A stretch of DNA of 64,000 bases from UBA1181 sp045639525 (GTDB lineage: Bacteria > Bacteroidota > Bacteroidia > Bacteroidales > Paludibacteraceae), in assembly GCA_045639525.1 (NCBI GenBank), contig JAZUDI010000077.1:1-64000 (forward strand). Direction: 5' to 3'. The position numbers and the translations under genes are program-made. The notes beneath the pieces were generated by a model. It did no database searches. It saw only the letters and a list, made by a program, of their open reading frames with translations, and was not told the origin of the DNA. The stretch's first letter is position 1. The number at the start of each line of letters is the position of its first letter. Shown here piece by piece: positions 53,821 through 62,272 of this stretch.

Positions 53821-54837
53821 ATGTACCACGCAACCATCATTCCGAAAAAGCTGCTCTTCAAACAACCAGCCGGCACTTCTCGTGGCGTCTATACCGATCA
53901 TCAGGTTTGGTATATCCGTTTGACCAACGACGATATGCCTGGCAAAACCGGATGGGGAGAGTGTGCGCCTCTGGTCCAGCTAAGTTGCGACGACATGCCT
54001 GATTATGAGCAGATTCTGCAAAGATTCTGCGATCAATTCAATGGAACAATCGACTACGAGGGACTCCAAGATTATCCCTCTATGCTATTCGGATTCGAAA
54101 CTGCATTAAGGGATCTACATAGTCAAGACGGCACCCTTTGGGAGAGCGATTTCGCACGGGGCAAAGCAGGCATCACCATCAACGGGCTGATCTGGATGGG
54201 CACCTTCGAGGAGATGTCTACCCGCATCGAAGAGAAGTTGAAAGCGGGCTTCTCGTGCATCAAATTGAAGATCGGCGCCATCGGATTCGAAGATGAGATA
54301 GCTTTGCTAAAAAAGATACGAGGCAGATTCTCCCCAGAGAGCATCACGCTGCGTGTGGACGCCAACGGCGGATTCAAACCGGCCGACGCCATGGAGAAAC
54401 TGGATCGTTTGGCCCAACTGGACATTCACTCCATCGAGCAGCCCATTATGGCAGGACAATGGGAAGAGATGGCTCGTCTGTGCGCCCAAACGCCCCTTCC
54501 CATCGCCTTGGACGAGGAGTTGATCGGCATCAACGACCGCATGCGTAAAATCGAGCTGCTGAATAGCATACACCCCCAATACATCATCCTCAAGCCCACC
54601 TTGCATGGAGCGATCCGGGGATCGGAGGAGTGGATCGAATTGGCCCAAGAACGAAATATCGGCTACTGGATCACCTCCGCTTTGGAATCAAACATCGGTC
54701 TGAACGCCATTGCCCAATGGGCGGCGACTTTAAAGATTGAAATGCCACAAGGTTTGGGTACGGGAGGACTCTACACCAACAACGTGGAGAGCGATTTGCG
54801 GATTATCGGAGAAAAATTGTGGAAAGTAAAGAATTGA
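53821..54837 (+). CDS. menC: o-Succinylbenzoate synthase MenC
   Basis: MenC dehydrates SHCHC to o-succinylbenzoate. The 338-residue enolase-superfamily protein has an N-terminal capping domain (KTGWGECAPL) and a barrel with the catalytic KLKIG Lys (near 140), metal ligands in RVDANGGF and SIEQPI, and ALDEEL. The last Lys is in YIILKPTLHG, and the end is GTGGLYTNN. It is the last men gene here. menE, menH and menA are absent from the window, so the pathway is completed elsewhere. Confidence 0.93.
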   Translation: MYHATIIPKKLLFKQPAGTSRGVYTDHQVWYIRLTNDDMPGKTGWGECAPLVQLSCDDMPDYEQILQRFCDQFNGTIDYEGLQDYPSMLFGFETALRDLHSQDGTLWESDFARGKAGITINGLIWMGTFEEMSTRIEEKLKAGFSCIKLKIGAIGFEDEIALLKKIRGRFSPESITLRVDANGGFKPADAMEKLDRLAQLDIHSIEQPIMAGQWEEMARLCAQTPLPIALDEELIGINDRMRKIELLNSIHPQYIILKPTLHGAIRGSEEWIELAQERNIGYWITSALESNIGLNAIAQWAATLKIEMPQGLGTGGLYTNNVESDLRIIGEKLWKVKN

Positions 54838-54948
54838 CACAGAATCGATTATCCATCCATTCGAACGCAAACGACACGTTTTTTTTACGAATATACAGTG
54901 AAATAGTGTATCTTTGATCTTCGTTTAGAAAGTAATGAATAAAATAAT

Positions 54949-55725
54949 ATGTTAGCACTAGTAACAGGAGCCAGTTCTGGAATTGGCGAGCAATACGCCA
55001 CCGAATTGGCGAGATTGGGACATAATTTAATTATCGTCAGTAACCAAGAAAAGGAGATCGCGCAAGTGGCCGACCGTCTTTCAGCACAGTACCACGTCGA
55101 AGTGGAACCTATCTTCATGGATTTGGCCAGAAACGAGGCGGCCGACGAACTATTCGCCCACTGCCAAGCATCGGGAAAAAAGGTGGAGATATTGGTCAAC
55201 AACGCAGGCGTTTTCTTCTTCAACGAATTCACCAAAACTGATATGCGCCGCATCGAATTGATGCTCCAATTGCACATCAATACCGTCAGCAAAATGTGTC
55301 GTCTCTTCGGCGAGGCAATGAAACAAAACGGAGGTGGATACATTCTCAACATGTCCTCCCTTTCGGCTTGGATGATGTTCCCAGGCATCTCAGTTTACGA
55401 GTCGTCCAAAGCCTACATCCTCTCCTTCTCCGTGGCGTTATCCTACGAGTTGGAGAAATACAATGTGGGCGTTACCGCCATTTGTCCAGGTGCCGTCGAT
55501 ACAGGACTATACAACCTCAGCATGAACCTCAGAAAGTTGGCTGTCAGAATCGGCGTCTCCATTCCGCCTGAGAAATTGGCGAAAAAAGCTATCGCAAAGA
55601 TGTTCAAGAAGAAACGTAAATACATTCCGGGAGCGATCAATTACCTCTTCTTGCCATTCTGCAAACACCTTCCAGACTTCATTATCTCTTTGATAATGAA
55701 AAAGATAGAGTGTTTCCAAAAATAA
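54949..55725 (+). CDS. SDR-family oxidoreductase, 258 aa
   Basis: The protein is a classical SDR: TGASSGIG at residues 6-13, NNAGVF (near 84-89), catalytic Ser in NMSSLSAW and YESSK (near 149-153), then CPGAVDTG. The C-terminus is basic and hydrophobic (residues 215-258, FKKKRKYIPGAINYLFLPFC), suggesting membrane contact, as in acyl-CoA or ketosteroid reductases. The substrate is unknown. A -7 box (TATCTTTG, 54909-54916) gives it its own transcript after the men operon. No terminator was found before the tRNA promoter downstream. Confidence 0.85.
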   Translation: MLALVTGASSGIGEQYATELARLGHNLIIVSNQEKEIAQVADRLSAQYHVEVEPIFMDLARNEAADELFAHCQASGKKVEILVNNAGVFFFNEFTKTDMRRIELMLQLHINTVSKMCRLFGEAMKQNGGGYILNMSSLSAWMMFPGISVYESSKAYILSFSVALSYELEKYNVGVTAICPGAVDTGLYNLSMNLRKLAVRIGVSIPPEKLAKKAIAKMFKKKRKYIPGAINYLFLPFCKHLPDFIISLIMKKIECFQK

Positions 55726-55758
55726 ATTTAAAAATATAGGTAAAAAATGTCCTTAAAA

Positions 55759-55790
55759 TTTGGTGGAAATAAGTAAAAGCACTACTTTTG
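55759..55790 (+). promoter_or_regulatory. Consensus promoter of the tRNA-Lys/tRNA-Ser pair
   Basis: TTTG (55759-55762), 20 bases, then TACTTTTG (55783-55790) match the consensus at every fixed position, 23 bases before tRNA-Lys. Confidence 0.75.
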
Positions 55791-55813
55791 CATCGTCAAA
55801 ACAAAAGGACAAT

Positions 55814-55889
55814 GACTCAGTAGCTCAGCTGGTAGAGCAACAGACTCTTAATCTGTGGGTCCAGGGTTCGATCCCCTGCTGGGTCACCA
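55814..55889 (+). tRNA. tRNA-Lys (anticodon CUU)
   Basis: Acceptor GACTCAG pairs with CTGGGTC, with discriminator A at 55886 and an encoded CCA (55887-55889). Anticodon stem ACAGA/TCTGT holds loop CTCTTAA, giving anticodon CTT. The T-arm is CAGGG-TTCGATC-CCCTG. Confidence 0.95.
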
Positions 55890-55928
55890 ATCGACGGAGA
55901 ACTCGAAAACAAAAAAGTCATTAGACTT

Positions 55929-56015
55929 GGAGAGATGTCAGAGTGGTCGAATGAGCCGGTCTTGAAAACCGGTGTACTCGTAAGGGTACCGGGGGTTCGA
56001 ATCCCTCTCTCTCCG
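55929..56015 (+). tRNA. tRNA-Ser (anticodon UGA)
   Basis: Acceptor GGAGAGA pairs with TCTCTCC, with discriminator G at 56015; CCA is not encoded. Anticodon stem CCGGT/ACCGG holds loop CTTGAAA, giving anticodon TGA. A long variable arm (GTACTCGTAAGGGTAC) is typical of tRNA-Ser. It is transcribed with tRNA-Lys. Confidence 0.95.
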
Positions 56016-56025
56016 CTGAAAGCAC

Positions 56026-56056
56026 AACGTATCAGTACAACTGATGCGTTTTTTTT
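56026..56056 (+). terminator. Intrinsic terminator of the tRNA pair
   Basis: ACGTATCAG (56027-56035) pairs with CTGATGCGT (56041-56049), one G-T pair, followed by a T-run. Confidence 0.8.
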
Positions 56057-56137
56057 GTGTTTATACCCATCAAAAGGGAAACTGAAACAGGTATTTACGC
56101 CTAAGTATAGAACCTAACTAATCAGTCGTCACCAAGT

Positions 56138-57159
56138 CTATAACCATTTCGCATAAGATTTACGCCACTCAGCGAACTTGGCAATACCCTCCTCGATTCC
56201 AACATTCGGTTTATAGCCAAAATCCCGCTCCAAAGCCGTTGTGTCGGCGTAGGTTTGATAGACGTCGCCAGGTTGCATCGGAAGATAGATTTTTTTCGCC
56301 TCCCGTCCAAAGGCTCGTTCCATCTCGGAGATGAAATCCATAAGATGGACCGGATGAGAACAGCCAATGTTGTAGATTTTGTGCCTTCTGCCGTCACCTT
56401 GTGGAGCAGGCGCTTTGCCTATCACCCGAACGATTCCCTCCACAATGTCATCCACATAGGTAAAATCCCGATAGAGATCGCCATTATTGAACACCTTGAT
56501 CTCCTTGCCGTCAAGAATAGCATCGGCGAAGAGCATAGGAGCCATATCAGGTCTGCCCCAAGGACCATATACAGTAAAGAAACGAAGTCCTGTAGCGGCC
56601 ATACCATAAAGTTTCGTATAGCAACTAGCCATCAGTTCATCCGCCTTTTTCGTGGCGGCATAGAGGCTCTCGGGCATATCCACCCGATCCTCTTCTTCGA
56701 ACGGTATTTTACTGTTCCCGCCATAGACGCTGCTGGACGAAGCATAGACGAGGTGTCGTATATTATGGTGCCTGCAACACTCCAAAAGGTTGGCGAAACC
56801 GACCAAATTGCTGTCGATATAGGCAAACGGATTCTCGGAGGAGTATCTAACTCCTCCTTGTGCCGCCAAATTGACAACAACGTCAAAATCGTTATTCTCA
56901 AAAAGTAAGGCAACGCCTCCCTGTCATGCAGATCCATGCGCACAAAGGAGAAGGTTGGATAGCGTTCACTAGTCGCTTGATGATTTTTAGGTAGATGATG
57001 GACGGATAGGCCCAATTCGGACAATCTCGCCTCTTTCAACGAGACGGAGTAGTATTCATTGAGGTTGTCCAGACCGACCACCTCGTTTTCCATCTCCAAC
57101 AAACGTTTGGTGAGGTGGAAACCAATGAATCCAGCTGCTCCAGTGACCAATACCCGCAT
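56138..57159 (-). pseudogene. NAD-dependent sugar epimerase (UDP-glucuronate 4-epimerase-like), frameshifted
   Basis: Two overlapping frames together make one SDR-extended epimerase. The first part (57159 to about 56905) begins MRVLVTGAAGFIGFHLTKRL and ends in LHDREALPYF. The second (from about 56900 to 56138) continues ENNDFDVVVNLAAQGGVRYS and holds the active SSSSVYGG and YAATKK motifs. The break lies at a run of five A on the plus strand (56900-56904). Adding one base there restores a continuous 340-residue frame. The enzyme would make a uronic-acid or related sugar nucleotide for the neighbouring polysaccharide cluster. It may be a real mutation, phase variation at a short run, or a sequencing error. 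Confidence 0.8.
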
Positions 57160-57251
57160 ATCCGTTTTTTCTTCAAAGATACACAAAAGGATGAAAATGT
57201 CAACCGCTATTCTATAAAACAATAGTAGCCACAGCCACTAATCGTGACTGT

Positions 57252-57284
57252 ATAAAAAAAAACCGACCCAATGGATCGGTTTTC
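57252..57284 (-). terminator. Intrinsic terminator of the WbqC-family gene
   Basis: On the minus strand AACCGATCC pairs with GGGTCGGTT (57281-57261), with a T-run after it. Confidence 0.8.
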
Positions 57285-57305
57285 TTGCCCAAAGCTATTG
57301 ATGAA

Positions 57306-58004
57306 TTACCCTTTCACTAAATCAAACTCACCCAACATACGCTTCACCTCCTCTTTCGAATTGAACATAATCACGTCAAGGATAGAGAGGTTCTCGATGA
57401 AGGCGTTATCAAACTGCTTATAGGTGATGTCACGCGTCTTGAGGAACTGAAGTTCCAAGCCACGGCTCTTAAACTCCTCGAAATTGTAAAGTTCCATACC
57501 ACCAATCGCATTGACATAGGTATCGGCACCCAATCGCTCGCAGAAATCATAAATACGGTATTCACGCTTCAAAAGCGCATTTCCCTCCAAAGATGAGGAC
57601 TTCACAAACTTTGTGTTCATATCCAAATAATCAGCGATCAACTGAATCGAATTGGCTAAGAAATCTGCCAAGTTATTATTCTGGCAAGAGAAAATCTCCT
57701 TCATCAAGCGATAACCCTCTTCAAAATTAGGACTCTTGCGATAAGAACACTCAATGCCACGAAGTTGCTTGTCGAAATCCATCTCCTTGATGAATGTCTC
57801 ATTGATCAGCTTGTTTTGGCTCGCCTTATCCAAAGAGAGGTTGCAATAGATAGGTTCCGCACCATTCAAAATACGGTTACGGTTGATCCAACCTCCCTTG
57901 ATATAGTTGTAATCATCACAAATAATGAAAATATCAGCATTGTTAATCAATTGCCAATATCCGATGTACGGAATAAAATAGGGTTGATTTCCAGAAAGTA
58001 TCAT
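57306..58004 (-). CDS. WbqC-family protein
   Basis: The 232-residue protein opens ILSGNQPYFIPYIGYWQLINNAD, the WbqC signature QPxFxPxxGY (residues 6-15). It continues with DDYNYIKGGWINRNRIL and FIKEMDF. WbqC-like proteins occur in O-antigen and capsule clusters and are thought to act in amino-sugar or amide transfer; the exact reaction is not known. It is flanked by the pyruvyl transferase and the epimerase. A -7 box (TAATTTTG, 58055-58048 on the minus strand) gives it a separate start, and a terminator follows. Confidence 0.85.
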   Translation of the reverse strand: MILSGNQPYFIPYIGYWQLINNADIFIICDDYNYIKGGWINRNRILNGAEPIYCNLSLDKASQNKLINETFIKEMDFDKQLRGIECSYRKSPNFEEGYRLMKEIFSCQNNNLADFLANSIQLIADYLDMNTKFVKSSSLEGNALLKREYRIYDFCERLGADTYVNAIGGMELYNFEEFKSRGLELQFLKTRDITYKQFDNAFIENLSILDVIMFNSKEEVKRMLGEFDLVKG

Positions 58005-58095
58005 ACTATTAGAAATTTGAAATATATCTTCGATAAATAATTCACAACAAAATTAAACAATAATGACGAATTCAGTGCTATAAAGTGTAAAAAAA

Positions 58096-59223
58096 TTATA
58101 CTAAACCCAAAACATCCGTCAAAAAAGTCAAGGATTCTTCCTTAAAATGGTTCCATTTTTCTCCAACACCCGGTGCGACACACAACAATTCAGCCTTCTC
58201 TTGCCACTGAGAAGGCGTAACCATACGATCTTCCAACCCAAACTTCGCGAGCAAAGACTCCAGACGATTGATGCCACGCATCTCGTTGATACAGACCAAA
58301 AATGGTTTATCGAAAATAATGGAAAATACACAAGCGTGGAAACTATCCGTCACCACCGCACGAGCCGAACGGAAAGCATTGAGCCACTCCTCTACCGGAG
58401 GTTGAATACGATCATCAATAGAGGTACTCTCGCTCTCCACCTCACCATTCACTTTAAAGGCCCGCCACTGGAAAAGTTCGGCAATGGCGCCAACCATATG
58501 TAGCTTATCCACGTCAATGTCCAAAAAATAGTGGAATAATTCCCCCTCATGCAATTTCACCGAAGCTCGATCAATCAATGAGAGGTAATCGTCACGGTCC
58601 AATAGTAAGGTAGGATCCAACACACAAGAAGCATTCACTCCCCAATCGGCACATATTTCCACACCGGAATCTTCCCGCACAGAGACAGCATCGAACCTGC
58701 GTAAAGAGGTTGCGCAACGCATTCGTTCCGCTTCGGAATACTCCGAAACATCGTCTTTCCCAAAGGATGCGGCATACGCGACACGCTTTACACGCCATCC
58801 TTCCGTAAAATCAAGAAAGGCATGCTCGATCGTTCCCCAAAAAGGATAAATACGGCGCCAAACCTGGTCACTTCCCACAACCAAAATATCGTAGTCGTCG
58901 GCAGACAACTCCTCCACCCGATTCACAAAACGACAATGGATATATTGAGTGATAAAACGGTTGGTATTGCGGCAGATTTTTGCATCCACACGCATCTTTC
59001 TCCACCAAGCCATCGAGAGTTCGTCCTTTTTTCCACAGCACTTCTCGGCCACACGCTTCAGTGTCACATAGAGCAACGACAATGGCGAAGCGCCACTATG
59101 AAGCGGCTTATTCAGCAATTCGACACGATGCCCCGAACGCTCCAATATGGTCTGCAAGGCGTAGGCCTGCAAAATACCGCCATAATTGGTGTGTAACGGA
59201 AGCGTGACAATACAAATCTTCAT
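58096..59223 (-). CDS. Polysaccharide pyruvyl transferase family protein
   Basis: The 375-residue protein has MKICIVTLPLHTNYGGILQAYAL at the start and VVGSDQVWRR (near 113-122), both family signatures. Late in the chain are VTDSFHACVFSIIFDKPFLV (about 294-313) and a helix. Members add pyruvate ketals to sugars of exopolysaccharide or surface glycans using phosphoenolpyruvate. It lies 60 bases downstream of a GT2 gene and is probably part of the same transcript. The acceptor sugar is unknown. Confidence 0.88.
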   Translation of the reverse strand: MKICIVTLPLHTNYGGILQAYALQTILERSGHRVELLNKPLHSGASPLSLLYVTLKRVAEKCCGKKDELSMAWWRKMRVDAKICRNTNRFITQYIHCRFVNRVEELSADDYDILVVGSDQVWRRIYPFWGTIEHAFLDFTEGWRVKRVAYAASFGKDDVSEYSEAERMRCATSLRRFDAVSVREDSGVEICADWGVNASCVLDPTLLLDRDDYLSLIDRASVKLHEGELFHYFLDIDVDKLHMVGAIAELFQWRAFKVNGEVESESTSIDDRIQPPVEEWLNAFRSARAVVTDSFHACVFSIIFDKPFLVCINEMRGINRLESLLAKFGLEDRMVTPSQWQEKAELLCVAPGVGEKWNHFKEESLTFLTDVLGLV

Positions 59224-59282
59224 ATATTGAACGAATTCTCAAAACATTCGAACCAGGATAGACAACACCAAAGTGCCATTGG

Positions 59283-60236
59283 CTATTCTTTATGAGGAAG
59301 CCACAAGAGACACTGCATATGAAGGCGCAAGGCGATCTGTTTGAAAATAGTGAACCCCAAGTTACGCTGTGGCAACTGGTGGGTGATTCCCTCCACTAAC
59401 ATCCGCTTTTCGGCGGGAGAGAAATTTTTAAAGAGATTGCGACGGACAGCATGCCAGCCCATAGCGAAAAGCATACGGCCCAATGTAAGAGACTTCACCT
59501 TCAAGTCGCGTTCAGGAAGAATCGATTGATAGATGAAGAAGATATTGTTGATCTCTTGCCGCAGAATATTCTTGACATCCTCTGAATTACAGATGCTCTT
59601 GCCATTCGAACGAAGGTAGTGGTAAAGCGAACGAGGAATAAAGGAGACCTGTTTGCAACGCTTCATAAGTTGGCAGGTGATCACATAATCCTCCCACATA
59701 TTATTGGTCGGGAAAGTGAAATCCTGATCGAATAGCGAACGCCTCACCATTCGGCACCAGACATAGGCCGGCATCTCGAAGGCAAGAAGGCTCTCATAAT
59801 GCTCGTTGTAGGGTTTGGGAGGTAGGATGATCTCTTTGGTATGGTCGTCGTACTCCTCCACCCAATTGCAACAGACCATATCGGCACCATCGGAAATCGC
59901 CTTGTTGTAAAGCAACTCCACCATATCGGGCTCTACCCAATCGTCGGAATCGACATGTAGGATAAATTCACCCTTCGCGTTCTCCACACCCGTTTTACGC
60001 GCTTGAGGAAGTCCCTCATTCCGCTCTTTTCGGATAATGGTGGCTGAGATGGACGGGTATTCTCCCAATAAACGCTCCAAAATGGCAACAGAGCCATCCT
60101 TCGTGCAATCATCCACAAAGATATACTCCATATCTTTGAACGTTTGCCCGAACAAAGAGCGAACACACCGCTCTATGTATTTCTCCACGTTATAAATTGG
60201 AACAACCACTGATACTTTAGGATCAACCCTATCCAT
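59283..60236 (-). CDS. Glycosyltransferase family 2, first of three
   Basis: The 317-residue protein has a GT-A core: VSVVVPIYNVEKYIERCVRSL (residues 8-28), YIFVDDCTKDGS, the second nucleotide-binding motif HVDSDDWVEPD (near 92-102) and NEGLPQARKTG. The C-terminal half is helical and basic, as in cytosolic inverting transferases, and there is no membrane segment. It should add one sugar of the repeat unit. The 45-base gap to the next upstream GT2 and the common strand suggest one transcript. Confidence 0.88.
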   Translation of the reverse strand: MDRVDPKVSVVVPIYNVEKYIERCVRSLFGQTFKDMEYIFVDDCTKDGSVAILERLLGEYPSISATIIRKERNEGLPQARKTGVENAKGEFILHVDSDDWVEPDMVELLYNKAISDGADMVCCNWVEEYDDHTKEIILPPKPYNEHYESLLAFEMPAYVWCRMVRRSLFDQDFTFPTNNMWEDYVITCQLMKRCKQVSFIPRSLYHYLRSNGKSICNSEDVKNILRQEINNIFFIYQSILPERDLKVKSLTLGRMLFAMGWHAVRRNLFKNFSPAEKRMLVEGITHQLPQRNLGFTIFKQIALRLHMQCLLWLPHKE

Positions 60237-60281
60237 ACTCCTATAATTTGGCTACAAATATAGTAATAAAACCCATATTTG

Positions 60282-61268
60282 TCATGCTCTTCCCAACATT
60301 TCCGCCAAACGTCGTAAAATCGCCATCTTACAACGATCGCAAAGCATCAAAAACTTGGCCAACGGGAAGAGTTTGGGAGCCCGCAATGTGAGGGCTAACG
60401 CCACCCACTGCATACGCTTAAAGTCGCGACGGGAGAGATAAAGCGGATTGACCTCCCGATATAGTTCGACCAATTCATTGGCTGTGGTTCCCTCCGTGAA
60501 GAAGGCACGCTCCTTGGTCATGATTTTCAATTCATCAAGTTGAGACGGATCCTTGACTACATCCTTCAAATGCGCCACCACCCAACACTGGGAATCGAGT
60601 GTCTTTCGATTGCCGCGGCGCACCAAAGAGTTGGTATTGGTGGAGAAATCGTAGTGGTAAAGCGCGCGGTCCACATAGGCCACCTTCACCTCATGCGAAC
60701 AGACCAAAACATTGAAATAGAGATCCTCCCAAATGGTCAAATCCTTAGGGAAACGGATATTGTGCTCCGTGTAGACCGATCGTCTCAACAATTTATTCCA
60801 GCAACTACCATGCAGACGATGCAAAAGATCATCCAACACCACTTCATGCGACAAAGCGGTGGGCTGCTGTTTTTGGAGAAACTGCCGTTCACGGTACTGT
60901 AAGTAATAATCGGAGAATACCACATCGGCTCCTTCGCTTACCGCCTTCTCATAGAGCGCCGAGAGGAAATCGGGCTCCACCCAATCGTCAGGATCAACGT
61001 GGATGGAATATTCACCCCTCGCCTCATCGATGCCTCGATTGCGGGCTCTGCAGACACCACCATTCGGCTGATGAATCACATGTACACGGCTATCTTTTGC
61101 GGCATACTCATCACAAATGGCACCACTTTGGTCGGTACTGCCATCATCCACCAAAATCAACTCGAAATCGGTATGGCGCTGATTCAATACAGAATCGATG
61201 CACCGACGGATATAACTCTCCGCCTGATATACCGGGCAAATTACTGAAATCTGAGGTGTAGTACTCAT
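60282..61268 (-). CDS. Glycosyltransferase family 2, second of three
   Basis: This 328-residue protein shares the plan of its neighbour: ISVICPVYQAESYIRRCIDSVL, LILVDDGSTDQSGAICDEYA, HVDPDDWVEPD (near 94-104) and NGGVCRARNRGID. The catalytic Asp pair is DPDD rather than DSDD. The C-terminal third is basic and amphipathic (KFLMLCDRCKMAILRRLAE). The sugar donor and acceptor cannot be predicted. It lies 17 bases downstream of the third GT2. Confidence 0.88.
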   Translation of the reverse strand: MSTTPQISVICPVYQAESYIRRCIDSVLNQRHTDFELILVDDGSTDQSGAICDEYAAKDSRVHVIHQPNGGVCRARNRGIDEARGEYSIHVDPDDWVEPDFLSALYEKAVSEGADVVFSDYYLQYRERQFLQKQQPTALSHEVVLDDLLHRLHGSCWNKLLRRSVYTEHNIRFPKDLTIWEDLYFNVLVCSHEVKVAYVDRALYHYDFSTNTNSLVRRGNRKTLDSQCWVVAHLKDVVKDPSQLDELKIMTKERAFFTEGTTANELVELYREVNPLYLSRRDFKRMQWVALALTLRAPKLFPLAKFLMLCDRCKMAILRRLAEMLGRA

Positions 61269-61285
61269 TCTTTATCTTTAAAACA

Positions 61286-62272
61286 TTAATCATTAAAACG
61301 GTAAATCCACCCTCCCAAACGGGTAGCAATCAGACGACATTTTAAATCAAGTATCAAAGGTAGTGGAAACCCGTGTCTTTTTAGATCTGCCATCGCCTTT
61401 TTGAGAACAGGACTGCTTTTATAGGTCAATGCCAAAGAGAGTCGACACATGTCGTACTTCCGCCTCACGCGCCTAATCGTCTCCTCTTTATCCGAATCCG
61501 ACATCCCCTTCAGACGCATTACGGTATGGATGAGGACATCTTCGTAAGCGTCATTCTTCAACATTTCACGTTCCAGACCGACATAGGCGCCACGGCTATG
61601 AGAAGAGGCTCTGGTCAATACATGATAGAGCTCTTCGGGGAGAGTAAGACATCGATAACGGTGGAGCATCGGCAACATCAACTGCCAATTTTGTCCAGCC
61701 TCCCTGTTGGTATATATCTCCATATCGGTCACCTCACGCAAGGCTTCCACATCAACCATATAAGCACCTGGGTAAAAATAGTAATCGTTCAGATGGAGCA
61801 GACAATCCTCAAAAAGCGACGTTGCCTCCTTATAGGGACGACCAACGCCCACCACCGTGAGCGGCTTGAGTTCAGGATCGCTTACCAAAACCTCTCTTGT
61901 ACGCACCATACGAAAGGGAACACCCTCATTTTCAAGGGCGGTGACCATCTTCTCAATGGCAAGATTCGAGGCGTAATAGTCATCAGAATCGGGCCAAGCG
62001 AGGTAGTCACCATGAATTAACTTCAGTCCATTGTTGATAGCCACCGATTGACCTTGGTTGGGTTGCGAAACCAACTGAAGGGAGTAACCTCTCGCGGCGA
62101 ACCGATCGATGTAGGAAGAGACCACCTCACGACTATTATCGGACGAACCGTCATCCACTACCACCATCTCAATGGCGGGATAGCTCTGAGCGAGGACCGA
62201 ATCGAGAAGTCTATGGATGTAACCACCTGTATTGAAGCAGGGAGTCAACAACGAGACCAATTTAGGAGACAT
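61286..62272 (-). CDS. Glycosyltransferase family 2, third of three
   Basis: This 328-residue protein has VSLLTPCFNTGGYIHRLLDSVL, MVVVDDGSSDNSREVV and AWPDSDDYY (near 92-100), with NQGQSVAINNGLKL. It is as different from the other two as they are from each other, so it probably adds a different sugar. Its start overlaps the end of the flippase gene by 11 bases, so the two are likely translated together. Confidence 0.88.
   Translation of the reverse strand: MSPKLVSLLTPCFNTGGYIHRLLDSVLAQSYPAIEMVVVDDGSSDNSREVVSSYIDRFAARGYSLQLVSQPNQGQSVAINNGLKLIHGDYLAWPDSDDYYASNLAIEKMVTALENEGVPFRMVRTREVLVSDPELKPLTVVGVGRPYKEATSLFEDCLLHLNDYYFYPGAYMVDVEALREVTDMEIYTNREAGQNWQLMLPMLHRYRCLTLPEELYHVLTRASSHSRGAYVGLEREMLKNDAYEDVLIHTVMRLKGMSDSDKEETIRRVRRKYDMCRLSLALTYKSSPVLKKAMADLKRHGFPLPLILDLKCRLIATRLGGWIYRFND

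Noticed and set aside
54949..55725. Second SDR as a steroid dehydrogenase
   Set aside because: Far from the reductase operon, with no specific motif; membrane-directed C-terminus fits many lipid reductases.
55935..56117. Plus-strand frame over tRNA-Ser
   Set aside because: Most of it lies inside the tRNA, which folds perfectly.
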